DNA from: Umezawaea endophytica
GTDB taxonomy: Bacteria > Actinomycetota > Actinomycetes > Mycobacteriales > Pseudonocardiaceae
Assembly (NCBI RefSeq): GCF_025061645.1
Contig: NZ_JANYMP010000002.1
Coordinates: 186,001 to 250,000, forward strand
Direction: 5' to 3'
DNA length: 64,000 bases
The notes under the pieces were generated by a model, which was not told the origin of the DNA, searched no databases, and saw only the letters and a list, made by a program, of their open reading frames with translations. The translations under genes and the position numbers were made by a program. Numbering within the stretch: the first letter of the stretch is position 1; each line of letters opens with the position of its first letter. Shown piece after piece: positions 7,160 to 16,400 of this stretch.

Positions 7160-10100
7160 CGACGGCCTCCGGGGACAGCGTGAGCAGCTCGCGCAACTGT
7201 CCGGTCGACAGCTCGGTCAGCCAGTTCTCGCCCGCGCCGACGACGAGCTGCGCCAGCGAGCGCTTCTCCTCGATCATGAGGTCGATCTTCTCCTCCAGCG
7301 TGCCGATGCAGACGAACTTCCGCACCTGCACGTGGTTGCGCTGCCCGATCCGGAACGCGCGGTCGGTCGCCTGGTCCTCGACGGCGGGGTTCCACCAGCG
7401 GTCGAGGTGGATGACGTGGTTCGCGGCCGTCAGGTTGAGGCCGGTGCCGCCCGCCTTCAGCGACAGCACGAAGATCGACGGCCCGGTCGCCGACTGGAAC
7501 CGCTCGACCATCCGGTCCCGAGCACCCTTGGGCGTTCCGCCGTGCAGGAACAGGACTTCCGTGTCGAACCTCGCCGCCAGGTGCGGGACGATCATGTCGC
7601 CGAACCTGGTGAACTGGGTGAAGCACAGCACCTTGTCGCCGTCGGCGATGATCTCTTCGAGCACTTCCTCCAGCCGGTCGACCTTGCCGGACCGCCCGGC
7701 GACGCGCGAGCCGTCACCCAGTAGCTGAGCGGGGTGGTTGCAGACCTGCTTGAGCTTCGACATGCCCGCGATCACCATCCCCTTGCGCTGCAAGCCCTGC
7801 GCGTCCTCGATCCGCTCCAGCATGTCGTTGACCACGGCGCGGTAGAGCGTCGCCTGCTCGGTGGTCAGCGTGCAGAGCTGCTTCATCTCCAGCTTGTCCG
7901 GCAGGTCGGTGATGACCCGCGGATCGGTTTTGAGGCGCCGCAGCACGAACGGCCTGGTGATCTTGCGCAGCCGCACGGCCGCGTCCTCGTCGCGGTAGCG
8001 CTCGATCGGGACGGCGAAGCGCGCCCGGAACGCGTTCAGCGTCGCCAGGATGCCGGGGTTGGCGAAGTCCATCAGGGACCACAGCTCCGCCAGCCGGTTC
8101 TCCACGGGCGTGCCGGTCAGCACGACCCGGTGCCGCGCCGGGAACCCACGAACCGCCCGCGACTGCCTGGTCGAGGCGTTCTTGATGTTCTGCGCCTCGT
8201 CCAGCACCACCCGGTCCCACTCGACCTCGGCCAGCGGCAGCGCGTCCCGCGTCGCGATGGCGTACGTCGTGATCACCAGGTCGTGCGCCGCGACGGTGGC
8301 GCGCAACTCCGCGCCGGACAGGCGATCGGCTCCGTGGTGGACGTGCACGTCCAACCCCGGCGCGAACCGCGAGGCTTCCCGCTGCCAGTTGCCGACCACC
8401 GACATCGGGCACACCACCAGCGTCGGCGCCCTCTTGCCGTCCTGCCGCTTCCACACCTCCAACGCCAGGAGCTGCACCGTCTTGCCGAGCCCCATGTCGT
8501 CGGCCAGGCACGCGCCCAGCCCCAGTTCGTCGAGGAACGCCAGCCACGCCAACCCGCGCACCTGGTACGGCCGCAACGTCGCGTGCAGACCCGCGGGTGG
8601 TTCGACCAGCTCCAGCCGCTGCTCGGCCTCCCCGGACAGCAGATCACCGAGCCAACCGTCGCCGTGCACGCCGGTGACGGGCAGCGGCAACCCGTCGTCG
8701 GCCTCCTCCGACCAGGACTGCAACAGCACCTGCTCCGCGGGCATCCTCCCGGTGCCACCGCGCTTGAGGAACGCGAGCCCGGCCGTCAACCGCTGCTGGT
8801 CGACGTGCACCCACTGCCCGCGCACCTTCACCAGCGGCATCTTCGCCGCCGCCAGCTCGGCCAGCTCCTCCTCCGTCAGCAGCTCCTCACCCAGCGCCAG
8901 GTCCCAGCGGTACCCCACCAGCGCTTTCAACCCGAGCTTGCTCTCCGACTCCACCACGCCCGGATCACCGCGCTTCGCCGTCGTGGTCGTCAGCCTGAGC
9001 CCGAGCCTGCGCGGCTCACGCCACCACGTCGGCAGCAGCACCCCGAACCCCGCTTGCGCGAGCAGCGCGGCCCGCGTCAGGAACTCGTACGCCCCGGCCG
9101 CGTCCAGGTCCAGCCGCGTTGGATGCCGTTCCCGCAGCGCCACGTCCAACTCCGGGTACAGCCTGCTGGCCCGCCCGAGATCGGCCAGCAGCACCTCCTG
9201 CGGATGGTCGACCCAGCGCCACAGCACACCGTCGTCCCGCCACACCTGCTCCGCGAGCACGACCACACTGGGCTCGTCCACCGCCTGCAACAGGAACTCC
9301 AGCCGCCACCCCTCGTTGGCGAACCCACCCTGGTCCGGCGAACTGAGCCGGAAGCACACCCGAACCGCGTTTTCCCGCTCAGCACTGGCCCGCCACGCCC
9401 CGAGCTTCGCACGCAACTCGACGAGATCCACAGCATCAGCCTCGAACACGGGCTCACCAACCAGTGCCCGCAACCACAGGTCGACCGGCGTACGCCCCCT
9501 AGTCAGCGAGCCAACACCACGAAGCGCACCACGAACCTCGTTGTCCAACAACACGTGCAGCACGCCACGCAGCGCGGCCTCCGGACTGCCCACCCCTTCG
9601 GCACCCCGGCACACGGGCGGCATCGCCTCGCGCAACGAGGCGAACCGCACCGAGTCCACACCGGACAACGCGGGCACCCACCGAGCAACGGGAGCCTCCG
9701 AGTCAACCGACGGCAACACCCGCCCGCGCGCCACCAGATCACGCGCGAACTCCGCCACGTCCACCAGGTACCGCAGCGACGCACCGGTCCGACAGTCCAC
9801 GACAGACTCCGGCAGCACGTCCACAACGACAACCGGCACAACCCACCCCCGCAACCGCAACGCCCCTTCGAGCGCGGGTTCGACGGTCAGCGAGCCACGC
9901 ACCAACTCCGGCGACGCGGCGGGCGCCGACGAGTACGACGGCAACCGCACCACCACCGTGTCCGCCTTGCCACCGCCGAGCAACTCCACCAGCACATCAC
10001 CACCAACCGCGAACGGATGCGCAGCCGCGGCAGCGGTGCCAAGTGTGTCGGCGGCAGCAGAGTCGAGCGTGTCGGTGGCAGTCCGGTGAGCGGTGTCGGA

Positions 10101-10790
10101 GGCAGCCTGGCTTGGCGTGCCTGCGACATTCCGGCCGGCCGTGCCGGAGGCAGCCTCGCCGGTCGAGCCGGAGGCTTTCTGGCGGGGTGAGGTGGAGGGA
10201 TCGCGGTCGGAGGTGTCGAAGACGACGCGGGTGGAGGTGCCGCGGGCACTTCGGTTGAGCAGGGCGGAGGGAGAGCGCTCGGCTGTGTCCGAGGGTTCCC
10301 GCCCGAGCGGGTTGAAGGCCTCCTGTCTGAGCCCGCGAGGGGTGTCGTGGTCGGGTGTGGCGGTGGTGCCGACGGCGTCGCGGCTGGGTGTGCCGGAGGC
10401 GCCGAGGCGGGACGTGCCCAAGTCGGGCTGATCGGGCGTGCCCAGGTCGGGCTGATCGGGAGTACCGGAGGCGGCCTGGGCGGGTGTGCCCAGGACACCT
10501 TGGTCGGGCGTGCCCAGGTCAGGCTGAGTGGGTGCGCCGGAGGTGGCATGGGCGGATGTGCCCAGGCCGATCAGGTCGGGTGTGTCCAAGACGCCCTGGT
10601 CGGGTGTGCTGTGGATGGCCTGATCGGGTGCGTCGGAGGTCGCCTCGCCCGGTGTGGCGGACGTGGCCTGGTCGTGTGCGGCAGTGGGGGCCTGGGTGGG
10701 GGTGGTGGGGGCGCGTTCGGTGGGCTGTGAGTCTTCTGCCCACAGCGCCAACCGGCCATCGGCCATGCACAGGCCGTGCAGCACGAACAC
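7152..10790 (-). CDS. SNF2/RapA-family DEAD/DEAH-box helicase with octapeptide-repeat linker
   Basis: A protein of about 1212 residues in the SNF2 family, which uses ATP to translocate on double-stranded DNA. Order: a short N-terminal segment beginning VFVLHGLCMADGRLALW, a repeat-rich linker (about residues 32-248), an SNF2-associated N-terminal region, then the motor with DDMGLGKT (Walker A), DEAQN (motif II), LTGTPVENR (motif III) and the C-terminal lobe ending with FRIGQR (motif VI). I chose GTG 10788-10790 because related proteins begin with this VLHG segment; an ATG 219 bases upstream is possible but runs into the LacI-like palindrome. Usual length for the family is about 1000 residues; the excess is the linker. 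It overlaps the downstream SWIM gene. Confidence 0.88.
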   Translation of the reverse strand: MFVLHGLCMADGRLALWAEDSQPTERAPTTPTQAPTAAHDQATSATPGEATSDAPDQAIHSTPDQGVLDTPDLIGLGTSAHATSGAPTQPDLGTPDQGVLGTPAQAASGTPDQPDLGTPDQPDLGTSRLGASGTPSRDAVGTTATPDHDTPRGLRQEAFNPLGREPSDTAERSPSALLNRSARGTSTRVVFDTSDRDPSTSPRQKASGSTGEAASGTAGRNVAGTPSQAASDTAHRTATDTLDSAAADTLGTAAAAAHPFAVGGDVLVELLGGGKADTVVVRLPSYSSAPAASPELVRGSLTVEPALEGALRLRGWVVPVVVVDVLPESVVDCRTGASLRYLVDVAEFARDLVARGRVLPSVDSEAPVARWVPALSGVDSVRFASLREAMPPVCRGAEGVGSPEAALRGVLHVLLDNEVRGALRGVGSLTRGRTPVDLWLRALVGEPVFEADAVDLVELRAKLGAWRASAERENAVRVCFRLSSPDQGGFANEGWRLEFLLQAVDEPSVVVLAEQVWRDDGVLWRWVDHPQEVLLADLGRASRLYPELDVALRERHPTRLDLDAAGAYEFLTRAALLAQAGFGVLLPTWWREPRRLGLRLTTTTAKRGDPGVVESESKLGLKALVGYRWDLALGEELLTEEELAELAAAKMPLVKVRGQWVHVDQQRLTAGLAFLKRGGTGRMPAEQVLLQSWSEEADDGLPLPVTGVHGDGWLGDLLSGEAEQRLELVEPPAGLHATLRPYQVRGLAWLAFLDELGLGACLADDMGLGKTVQLLALEVWKRQDGKRAPTLVVCPMSVVGNWQREASRFAPGLDVHVHHGADRLSGAELRATVAAHDLVITTYAIATRDALPLAEVEWDRVVLDEAQNIKNASTRQSRAVRGFPARHRVVLTGTPVENRLAELWSLMDFANPGILATLNAFRARFAVPIERYRDEDAAVRLRKITRPFVLRRLKTDPRVITDLPDKLEMKQLCTLTTEQATLYRAVVNDMLERIEDAQGLQRKGMVIAGMSKLKQVCNHPAQLLGDGSRVAGRSGKVDRLEEVLEEIIADGDKVLCFTQFTRFGDMIVPHLAARFDTEVLFLHGGTPKGARDRMVERFQSATGPSIFVLSLKAGGTGLNLTAANHVIHLDRWWNPAVEDQATDRAFRIGQRNHVQVRKFVCIGTLEEKIDLMIEEKRSLAQLVVGAGENWLTELSTGQLRELLTLSPEAVGG
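10045..10695 (-). repeat. In-gene 24-bp repeat array coding for octapeptides (SNF2 linker)
   Basis: The DNA repeats with a 24-bp period, coding for octads of the kind (L/S)GTPDQ(P/A)(D/A). The copies between about 10420 and 10620 are the most regular; those at 10045-10260 are strongly diverged. About 27 octads make a Pro/Thr/Asp/Ala-rich, probably disordered linker in the SNF2 protein. Copy number is likely to differ between strains. Confidence 0.8.
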
Positions 10791-10893
10791 CCGTCGGACC
10801 CTAGTCGGGTGGACTTGGGGGGTGCTCGGTCGGCTCGAAAAGAACCGGTCGTCGAACGCCTTGACGATTCGGGTCGGGTGAACAACGCTGATC

Positions 10894-10909
10894 GGGAGAG
10901 CGCTCTCCC
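10894..10909. promoter_or_regulatory. Perfect 16-bp palindrome GGGAGAGCGCTCTCCC, LacI/CebR-like operator
   Basis: It lies 77 bp upstream of the secreted GH3 gene and about 104 bp upstream of the SNF2 start, in the divergent intergenic region. LacI-family sugar repressors of actinomycetes, such as CebR, bind palindromes centred on GAGCGCTC. The same 12-bp core, GAGAGCGCTCTC, recurs upstream of the GH16 glucanase at 56801-56812. The regulator gene is not in the window. Confidence 0.7.
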
Positions 10910-10985
10910 AGATGTCGGTACCGCCGTCGATCCCGCACCGTCGTCGGCGGCGTCGAGTCGTGCTCTCGCCCTGCCAGGAGTCGCC

Positions 10986-13900
10986 ATGCCCTTCTCGTCC
11001 CTCGTCCAACCGCTGTCCCGACGCCGGGGCAGAGGCCTGATGCTCGTATTCACCGTGGTCGCCGCCCTGCTCGCGAGCTACCTCCTCTCGACCGCCCGCC
11101 CCGCCGAGGCCGCGAGCGCCCTGCTGTCACAGGGCAAGCCCACCACCGCCTCCACGGTCGAGAACGCGGGCACACCGGCGACCGCCGCCACCGACGGGAA
11201 CCTCGGAACGCGCTGGTCCAGCGCGTTCGCCGACCCTCAGTGGGTGCAGGTCGACCTGGGAGCCACCGCTGCCATCGACCAGGTCGTGCTCAACTGGGAA
11301 TCCGCCTACGGCACGGCCTTCCGCATCGAGACCTCGGCCAACGGCACCGCGTGGACACCGATCTACACGACCACGACGGGCACAGGCGGCACCCAGACGC
11401 TGACCGTGGCCGGTAGCGGCCGCTACGTGCGGCTGACCGGCACCACCCGAGCGACCGGCTACGGCTACTCGCTCTGGGAGTTCCAGGTGTACGGCACCAC
11501 TGGCGGCGGCCCGGTCGGTGGCACGCCGATCTCCCAGTTCAAGCAGGTCTCCGCGTCTTCGTGGGAAGGCGGCAACGCGCCCGCTGCGGCACTGGACGGG
11601 CGGTCCGGCACGCGCTGGTCGAGCCAGCACGGCAGCGACCCGCAGTGGCTGCGCGTCGACTTCGGCGCCACGGCCACCGTCAATCGGGTCTCGCTCACCT
11701 GGGAGTCCGCCTACGCCACGGGCTACCGGATCGAGGTGTCGAACGACGGCAACGCCTGGACGCCCATCTACTCGACCACGACCGGAGCGGGCGGCACGGA
11801 GAACCTGACCGTCAGCGGCACCGGCCGCTACCTGCGGTTCTACGGCACGGCCCGAGCGACCGGCTACGGCTACTCGCTCTGGGAGTTCCAGGTCTTCGGC
11901 ACGGTCGACGAGTCGGCCACCACCGCGCCGCTGCTGTCCGGCCCGACCAAGGCGCCCGCCGTCACCGGCCGCTTCGCCCTGACCGCGCCCGCCGACAACG
12001 CCATGATCACCAACACCCGGCGCCCCGCGTTCTCCTGGGCGGCCGTGGGTGGGACCGCGCGCTACCAGGTGTGGCTCAACGTCAGCCGCACCGACTACGA
12101 CTTCGCCGCCTCCGGCAACCTGATCGACCTCTACACGAAGGTCGCCGAGACGACGAGCACCACCTACACGCCGACCTGGGACATCTCCGACCGCTGGACC
12201 TACAGGTGGTACGTCGTCGCGGTCGACGGCGCGAACGCCACCAGCGCCTCGAACATCCGCACCTTCAGCCTCTACCTGCCGACCCTCACCACGGTCAACG
12301 ACGGCGTCCGCACCGTCAACGGCAGCCGCGACCTCAACAAGAACGGCTCCATCGAGCCGTACGAGGACTGGCGCCAGCCGGTCGAGACGCGGGTGAACGA
12401 CCTCCTCGGGCGCATGACGATCGAGGAGAAGGCCTACCAGATGTTCTACAACGCCCAGCAGTTCCCGCAGTCCGGCTGGCACTTCGGGCCCGCCGAGGCG
12501 CAGGACCTGCACAACGTGCTGCTCGCCGGGGCCGGGACCAGGCTGGGGATCCCGACCGTGTCGGCGGGCGACACCATCCACGGCTACAAGACCACCTACC
12601 CGACGCAGAGCGCGTTGGCCGCGGCCAAGAACTACCCGCTCGACTACAAGCTCGGCGACATGCAGCGCCGTGAACAACTGGAGGTCGGCACCCGAGGCGT
12701 GCTCGGCCCGCTGGCCGAGGTCGGCACCAAGGTGCTCTACCCGCGCATCCAGGAGGGCAACGGGGAGAGCGCCGAGGTCGCCGCCGCCCAGGTGCGCGCC
12801 CTGGTCGCGGGCTTGCAGGGCGGCCCGGAGCTGAACCCGGCGTCCGTGCTGGCCACGGTCAAGCACTGGCCGGGCGAGGGCGCCGGTGGTGAAGCGCTCA
12901 TCGTGTACGACCAGGTGACCGTGAAGTACCACATGATCCCGTTCCGGGCCGCGATGGAGGCGGGAGCGGTCAACATCATGCCCGGCTACGCGGGCAGTTC
13001 CCTGATCGACCCCGGCGGCCCCGGAGCCGGTGACAGCGCCAAGATCCTGGCCTACCTGCGGCAGAACCTCGGCTTCACCGGCCTGATCACCACCGACTGG
13101 CTGCCCTCCGGCTCGTGGATCGGCGCGGCCAACGCCGGGTCCGACGTCATGGGCGGCGCCGACCCCGGAGCGGTGGGCTTCACCATCGCGGGCTTCACCG
13201 CCAACGTCCCCGCCGCCCGGATCAACGACGCCGTGCGCCGGGTCCTCCGGCTGAAGTTCCAGCTCGGCGTCTTCGAGAACCCCTACGGCGACCCGGTCAA
13301 CGGGCCCTACCGGTTCCACACCCCGGCCTACACCGCGCTCGCCAACCAGGCGTCGCGGGAAGCCATGACCCTCCTCAAGAACAACGGCACCCTGCCGGTC
13401 CGCCTGAACGCGGGCGACAACATCGTCGTCGCCGGGCCGCGCGCGAACGACACGGCCGCGTGCTGCATCTGGACCAGCTTCCTGCACCAGGAGTACGGCT
13501 CCCAGACCATGCTCGAGGCGATCAGGACGAGAGCGACCCAGGCGGGCGTGAACGTCTACCAGGACACCGGGCCCGCGCCGAAGCTCGCGGTCGTCGCGGT
13601 GGGCGAGACCTCCTACACCCACGCCACGAGCTGGGTGAAGGAGCAGCCGTACCTGCCCGCCGACCAACTGGCGCTGATCCAGAACTTCAAGAACCAGGGC
13701 ATCCCCGTCGTCGTGGTGCTCGTTTTGCCGCGCCCCTACGTCATCACCGAGTGGAACGACCTGGCCAGCTCCATCGTGGTCACCTACCGAGGAGGTGAGG
13801 AGATGGGCCCGGCGCTCGCGAGCCTGCTCTTCGGCGACTACACCCCCAAGGGCAAGCTCCCGTGGCAGCTGCCCCGCAGCCTCAACGACGTCCTGCGGCC

Positions 13901-14075
13901 CGGCGGCACCGACATCCCCGCCGACGCCACCGAGCAGTGGGACCTGCCCTACGACCTCGGGGCGACCGCGGCGCAGCGCACCGAGATCCGCGCCAGGATC
14001 GACGCGGGCCAACCGGTGCCCAGCACCTACGGCAACCCCCTCTACCCGTTCGGAGCCGGACTGACGAACTGGTAG
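10986..14075 (+). CDS. Secreted glycoside hydrolase family 3 enzyme with two F5/8-type-C (discoidin) domains
   Basis: A 1029-residue exported beta-glycosidase-like protein. ATG 10986 follows CAGGAG at good spacing. It starts with a signal peptide (SRRRGRG, hydrophobic stretch, cleavage near PAEAAS). Two homologous F5/8-C carbohydrate-binding modules follow (about residues 40-165 and 180-305, both containing WESAYxTxxRIE and GYGYSLWEFQV), then an Ig/FnIII-like segment, then the GH3 TIM barrel and alpha/beta sandwich. The likely nucleophile is Asp704 in ITTDW. The C-domain shows the usual MTLLKNNGTLP motif. Activity (beta-glucosidase, xylosidase or N-acetylglucosaminidase) cannot be decided. 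A LacI-type operator precedes it and a strong hairpin follows. Confidence 0.88.
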   Translation: MPFSSLVQPLSRRRGRGLMLVFTVVAALLASYLLSTARPAEAASALLSQGKPTTASTVENAGTPATAATDGNLGTRWSSAFADPQWVQVDLGATAAIDQVVLNWESAYGTAFRIETSANGTAWTPIYTTTTGTGGTQTLTVAGSGRYVRLTGTTRATGYGYSLWEFQVYGTTGGGPVGGTPISQFKQVSASSWEGGNAPAAALDGRSGTRWSSQHGSDPQWLRVDFGATATVNRVSLTWESAYATGYRIEVSNDGNAWTPIYSTTTGAGGTENLTVSGTGRYLRFYGTARATGYGYSLWEFQVFGTVDESATTAPLLSGPTKAPAVTGRFALTAPADNAMITNTRRPAFSWAAVGGTARYQVWLNVSRTDYDFAASGNLIDLYTKVAETTSTTYTPTWDISDRWTYRWYVVAVDGANATSASNIRTFSLYLPTLTTVNDGVRTVNGSRDLNKNGSIEPYEDWRQPVETRVNDLLGRMTIEEKAYQMFYNAQQFPQSGWHFGPAEAQDLHNVLLAGAGTRLGIPTVSAGDTIHGYKTTYPTQSALAAAKNYPLDYKLGDMQRREQLEVGTRGVLGPLAEVGTKVLYPRIQEGNGESAEVAAAQVRALVAGLQGGPELNPASVLATVKHWPGEGAGGEALIVYDQVTVKYHMIPFRAAMEAGAVNIMPGYAGSSLIDPGGPGAGDSAKILAYLRQNLGFTGLITTDWLPSGSWIGAANAGSDVMGGADPGAVGFTIAGFTANVPAARINDAVRRVLRLKFQLGVFENPYGDPVNGPYRFHTPAYTALANQASREAMTLLKNNGTLPVRLNAGDNIVVAGPRANDTAACCIWTSFLHQEYGSQTMLEAIRTRATQAGVNVYQDTGPAPKLAVVAVGETSYTHATSWVKEQPYLPADQLALIQNFKNQGIPVVVVLVLPRPYVITEWNDLASSIVVTYRGGEEMGPALASLLFGDYTPKGKLPWQLPRSLNDVLRPGGTDIPADATEQWDLPYDLGATAAQRTEIRARIDAGQPVPSTYGNPLYPFGAGLTNW

Positions 14076-14099
14076 CCCACCGACCCTGCGGCCCCTGCC

Positions 14100-14137
14100 G
14101 TGCCTGCTCCCCGTGGTCAGCCACGGGGAGCAGGCAC
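14100..14137 (+). terminator. Terminator hairpin of the GH3 gene
   Basis: A perfect 17-bp stem (GTGCCTGCTCCCCGTGG with its complement) and a TCAG loop lie 24 bp after the GH3 stop, followed by GTTTCC. It may also help insulate the convergent minus-strand array. Confidence 0.8.
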
Positions 14138-14227
14138 GTTTCCACGCGGGGTTGAGCGCTAGCCGGCCCACGGGGATGCCCAGGAGCGCGGCGATCCGCC
14201 CGCGGACCGCGGACACGACCCTGCGGA

Positions 14228-14701
14228 TCACGGCGTCACACCGAGGACCTGGGCGGCTTCCTGCGAGAGCGGCCTGCCGACGACGTCCGGGTCGCAGCCC
14301 ACTCGGGGCAGGCGGGAGCGGATCGACGTCGGCGAGCGGCCCATCCGGTCGGCCAGCGACCTGATCAGCTCCGCCACGGGCGCTTGGTCAGCCCGGTCCA
14401 GCCAGGCCTCGCGCAGTTCCTCGTCCAGCTCGGCGGTCCACGGCTGCTTCGCGTTCGCGGGCTGCGGTTTGCCCGGCGGAGGCGCGCCCATCCTGGTCAG
14501 CCCGTCGAGGACGCGCCCGAGGAGCTTGCCGACCGCCGCGCCACCGCTCACGGGGAGCCGGATCATGCCCTCGGCCACGACGGCGCCCTCCGGATCGGCG
14601 CCGAACACCTCGAGCAGGACGTCCTGCTGGGCGGTCGCCCGCACCCGGTAGTTGATCGGGCCGAGCTGCGTCTGGCTGTCGTACGTGCTGGTCGTCGTCA
14701 T
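14228..14701 (-). CDS. Hypothetical protein with Myb/SANT-like helical C-terminus
   Basis: A 157-residue protein of unknown function. The N-terminal half is beta-rich (YRVRATAQQDVLLEVFG). After a Pro-rich hinge (PPPGKPQPANAKQ) the C-terminal part, PWTAELDEELREAWL...MGRSPTSIRSRL, reads like a Myb/trihelix-type helix-turn-helix, as in small actinobacterial DNA-binding proteins. ATG 14701 was chosen; the ribosome-binding site is weak. It is the last gene of the minus-strand array, 51 bp after the cytosine methyltransferase, so it may regulate or accompany that enzyme; this is speculative. Confidence 0.6.
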   Translation of the reverse strand: MTTTSTYDSQTQLGPINYRVRATAQQDVLLEVFGADPEGAVVAEGMIRLPVSGGAAVGKLLGRVLDGLTRMGAPPPGKPQPANAKQPWTAELDEELREAWLDRADQAPVAELIRSLADRMGRSPTSIRSRLPRVGCDPDVVGRPLSQEAAQVLGVTP

Positions 14702-14752
14702 GCCCGCAACGCTAGGGACGGGGTCCGACAATTCTTGGCGGGGCCGGGTCGG

Positions 14753-15895
14753 CTACAGCGGGCAGAGACCGCACCGCGACGGCGTCGGATCGGTGCCCGT
14801 CAGGTACGGCTTTATGTGCTGTGCCAAGGCTTTCGCCAGCATCGGCGGCACCGCGTTGCCGATCTGCTTCGCCACTTGGATCTTCGTTCCGCACCACTCG
14901 AAAGTGTCATGGAAGGTCTGGAGGCGGGCCGCTTCGAGGTGCGTGATCGGCCGGTCGACGCGGTGGCCGTCCTCGCCCGGCTCCCACTGCGGGTGCAGGT
15001 ACCGACCCTTCTCGGGCTTGTAGAACTCGGTCCGGATCGTCAGGGACGGCTCGTCCCACCGCATCCGGCCCATCACGTCCGTCGTCCCGGTCTTCTTCTC
15101 CTGCCAGCAGCGCGGCATCAGCTCGTACGGCAGGTCGAACCGGCCGCCGCCGGGCGGGATCGACCGGTAGCGCCGGAGCGACAGCGGGGTCGGGTTGCGG
15201 CCGATGTGCAGGTCTTCGGCCTTGAAGCGGCCGGGCACCTCGACGCCGAAGAACTCGACCTTCGACGCGGGCAGCGACGTGCGGGCGGGGTGCTCCGGCA
15301 GGCCGGTGAGCACGTCGCGCACCGAGTGCCAGCGAGGCAGGTCTCCGGTGCGCGCGTGGGTCGGTGCGGGAACCGGGATCTCGCCGACGCGGGAGCCGAT
15401 GACGATCGCGCGCTTGCGCCGCTGCGGCACGCCGAAGTCCGCCGCGAGCAGCAGCGCGACGGTGAGCGTGTACTCCTCCAAGAGCCCGCCGGGCCGGACC
15501 TCGGACCGCAGCAGCTCGAACTCGCCGGATGCCAGGAAGCGGTCGACGTTCTCGATCACGAACACCTCCGGCTCGGCGTGCCGCACGAACCGGATGTACT
15601 CCTGCCACAGCTTGTTGCGCGGATCGTGCACGTCCTGGGCGCCGAGGCTGGAGAAGCCCTGGCACGGCGGGCCGCCGATGATCACCGACGCCTTCGGGAT
15701 CTCGGCGTCCGGGATCGTGGCGATGTCGGCCCACCTCATGTGGGCCTCGCCGAAGTTCGCCGCGTAGGTCGCCGCCGCGTGCAGGTCCCACTCGACCGCC
15801 ATGACCGGCTCGAACCCGCCCGCCGCCACGAACCCCGACGTCATGCCGCCGCAGCCGGCGAACAAGTCGATCATCGGTATGGGCTGCTCGGTCAC
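14753..15895 (-). CDS. C5-cytosine DNA methyltransferase (Dcm/DNMT family)
   Basis: A 380-residue S-adenosylmethionine-dependent enzyme that methylates C5 of cytosine in a specific DNA sequence. The ordered motifs are complete: I (DLFAGCGG, residues 10-17), IV (GPPCQGFS with catalytic Cys78), VI (ENV, 115-117), VIII (QRRKR, 158-162), a target-recognition region, and X (KQIGNAVPP) near the C-terminus. The start is GTG 15895; an internal ATG (MIDLFAGCGG) would trim seven residues. It lies 84 bp downstream of a vsr gene, which normally repairs T:G mismatches arising from deamination of the methylated base. No restriction enzyme is recognisable alongside. Target sequence is unknown. Confidence 0.92.
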   Translation of the reverse strand: MTEQPIPMIDLFAGCGGMTSGFVAAGGFEPVMAVEWDLHAAATYAANFGEAHMRWADIATIPDAEIPKASVIIGGPPCQGFSSLGAQDVHDPRNKLWQEYIRFVRHAEPEVFVIENVDRFLASGEFELLRSEVRPGGLLEEYTLTVALLLAADFGVPQRRKRAIVIGSRVGEIPVPAPTHARTGDLPRWHSVRDVLTGLPEHPARTSLPASKVEFFGVEVPGRFKAEDLHIGRNPTPLSLRRYRSIPPGGGRFDLPYELMPRCWQEKKTGTTDVMGRMRWDEPSLTIRTEFYKPEKGRYLHPQWEPGEDGHRVDRPITHLEAARLQTFHDTFEWCGTKIQVAKQIGNAVPPMLAKALAQHIKPYLTGTDPTPSRCGLCPL

Positions 15896-15979
15896 CCGAC
15901 CAGCGTAAGGGCTCGCGCGAGTTCGCCGATCACCGCGATCCGGATCGCGCCCTGCCTGGCCACACCGCCGTTCGAACCC

Positions 15980-16399
15980 TCAACGACGGCTGGTGACGGC
16001 TTCGCGCACCCGCACCGCCGCGATCTCCGGCCGTTCGTGCTCCCACACGCGCACCGACAGCCACCCGGCGGCGGCCAGCACCACGTCGGTGTTCGCGTCT
16101 CGGGTCCGGTTCGCCTCGATCTTCGCCCGCCAGAACTCGCCGTTGCGCTTGGGCCAGGTCGCGTGGTCCGGACACCCGTGCCAGAAGCAGCCGTCCACGA
16201 ACACGGCGACCTTCGACGGCCCGAACACCACGTCCGCCTCCCGGCGCACGGCGCGCAACGGCCTGCGGTGCACCCGGTAGCGCAGCCCGAGCCGGTGCAG
16301 CTCGCGGCGCAGCGCCACCTCGATGCCCGTGTCGCGGGACTTCTGCCCGCTCATCCGGGCGCGTGTCGCTTCCGTGGTGGCCAGCCGCTCCATCGGCAC
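15980..16399 (-). CDS. vsr: Very-short-patch repair endonuclease
   Basis: A 139-residue Vsr-type nuclease that nicks DNA next to T:G mismatches left by deaminated 5-methylcytosine. Visible features are the entry segment RMSGQKSRDTGIE, the metal-binding Asp56 in READVVF, and the zinc/active-site block VFVDGCFWHGCP (residues 67-77) followed by W..K. The GTG at 16399 overlaps the end of the upstream unknown gene; an ATG two codons downstream is an alternative. Vsr genes pair with C5 methyltransferases, as here. Confidence 0.92.
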   Translation of the reverse strand: MPMERLATTEATRARMSGQKSRDTGIEVALRRELHRLGLRYRVHRRPLRAVRREADVVFGPSKVAVFVDGCFWHGCPDHATWPKRNGEFWRAKIEANRTRDANTDVVLAAAGWLSVRVWEHERPEIAAVRVREAVTSRR

Positions 16400-16400
16400 A

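Noticed and set aside
10791-11009. Longer N-terminus for the long SNF2 protein
   Set aside because: It would run through the palindromic operator and add Arg-rich, non-conserved sequence; the VLHG segment is the likely start.
11127-14231. 1034-codon open frame opposite the GH3 gene
   Set aside because: It mirrors the GH3 gene and its translation is low-complexity, with no signal or motif.
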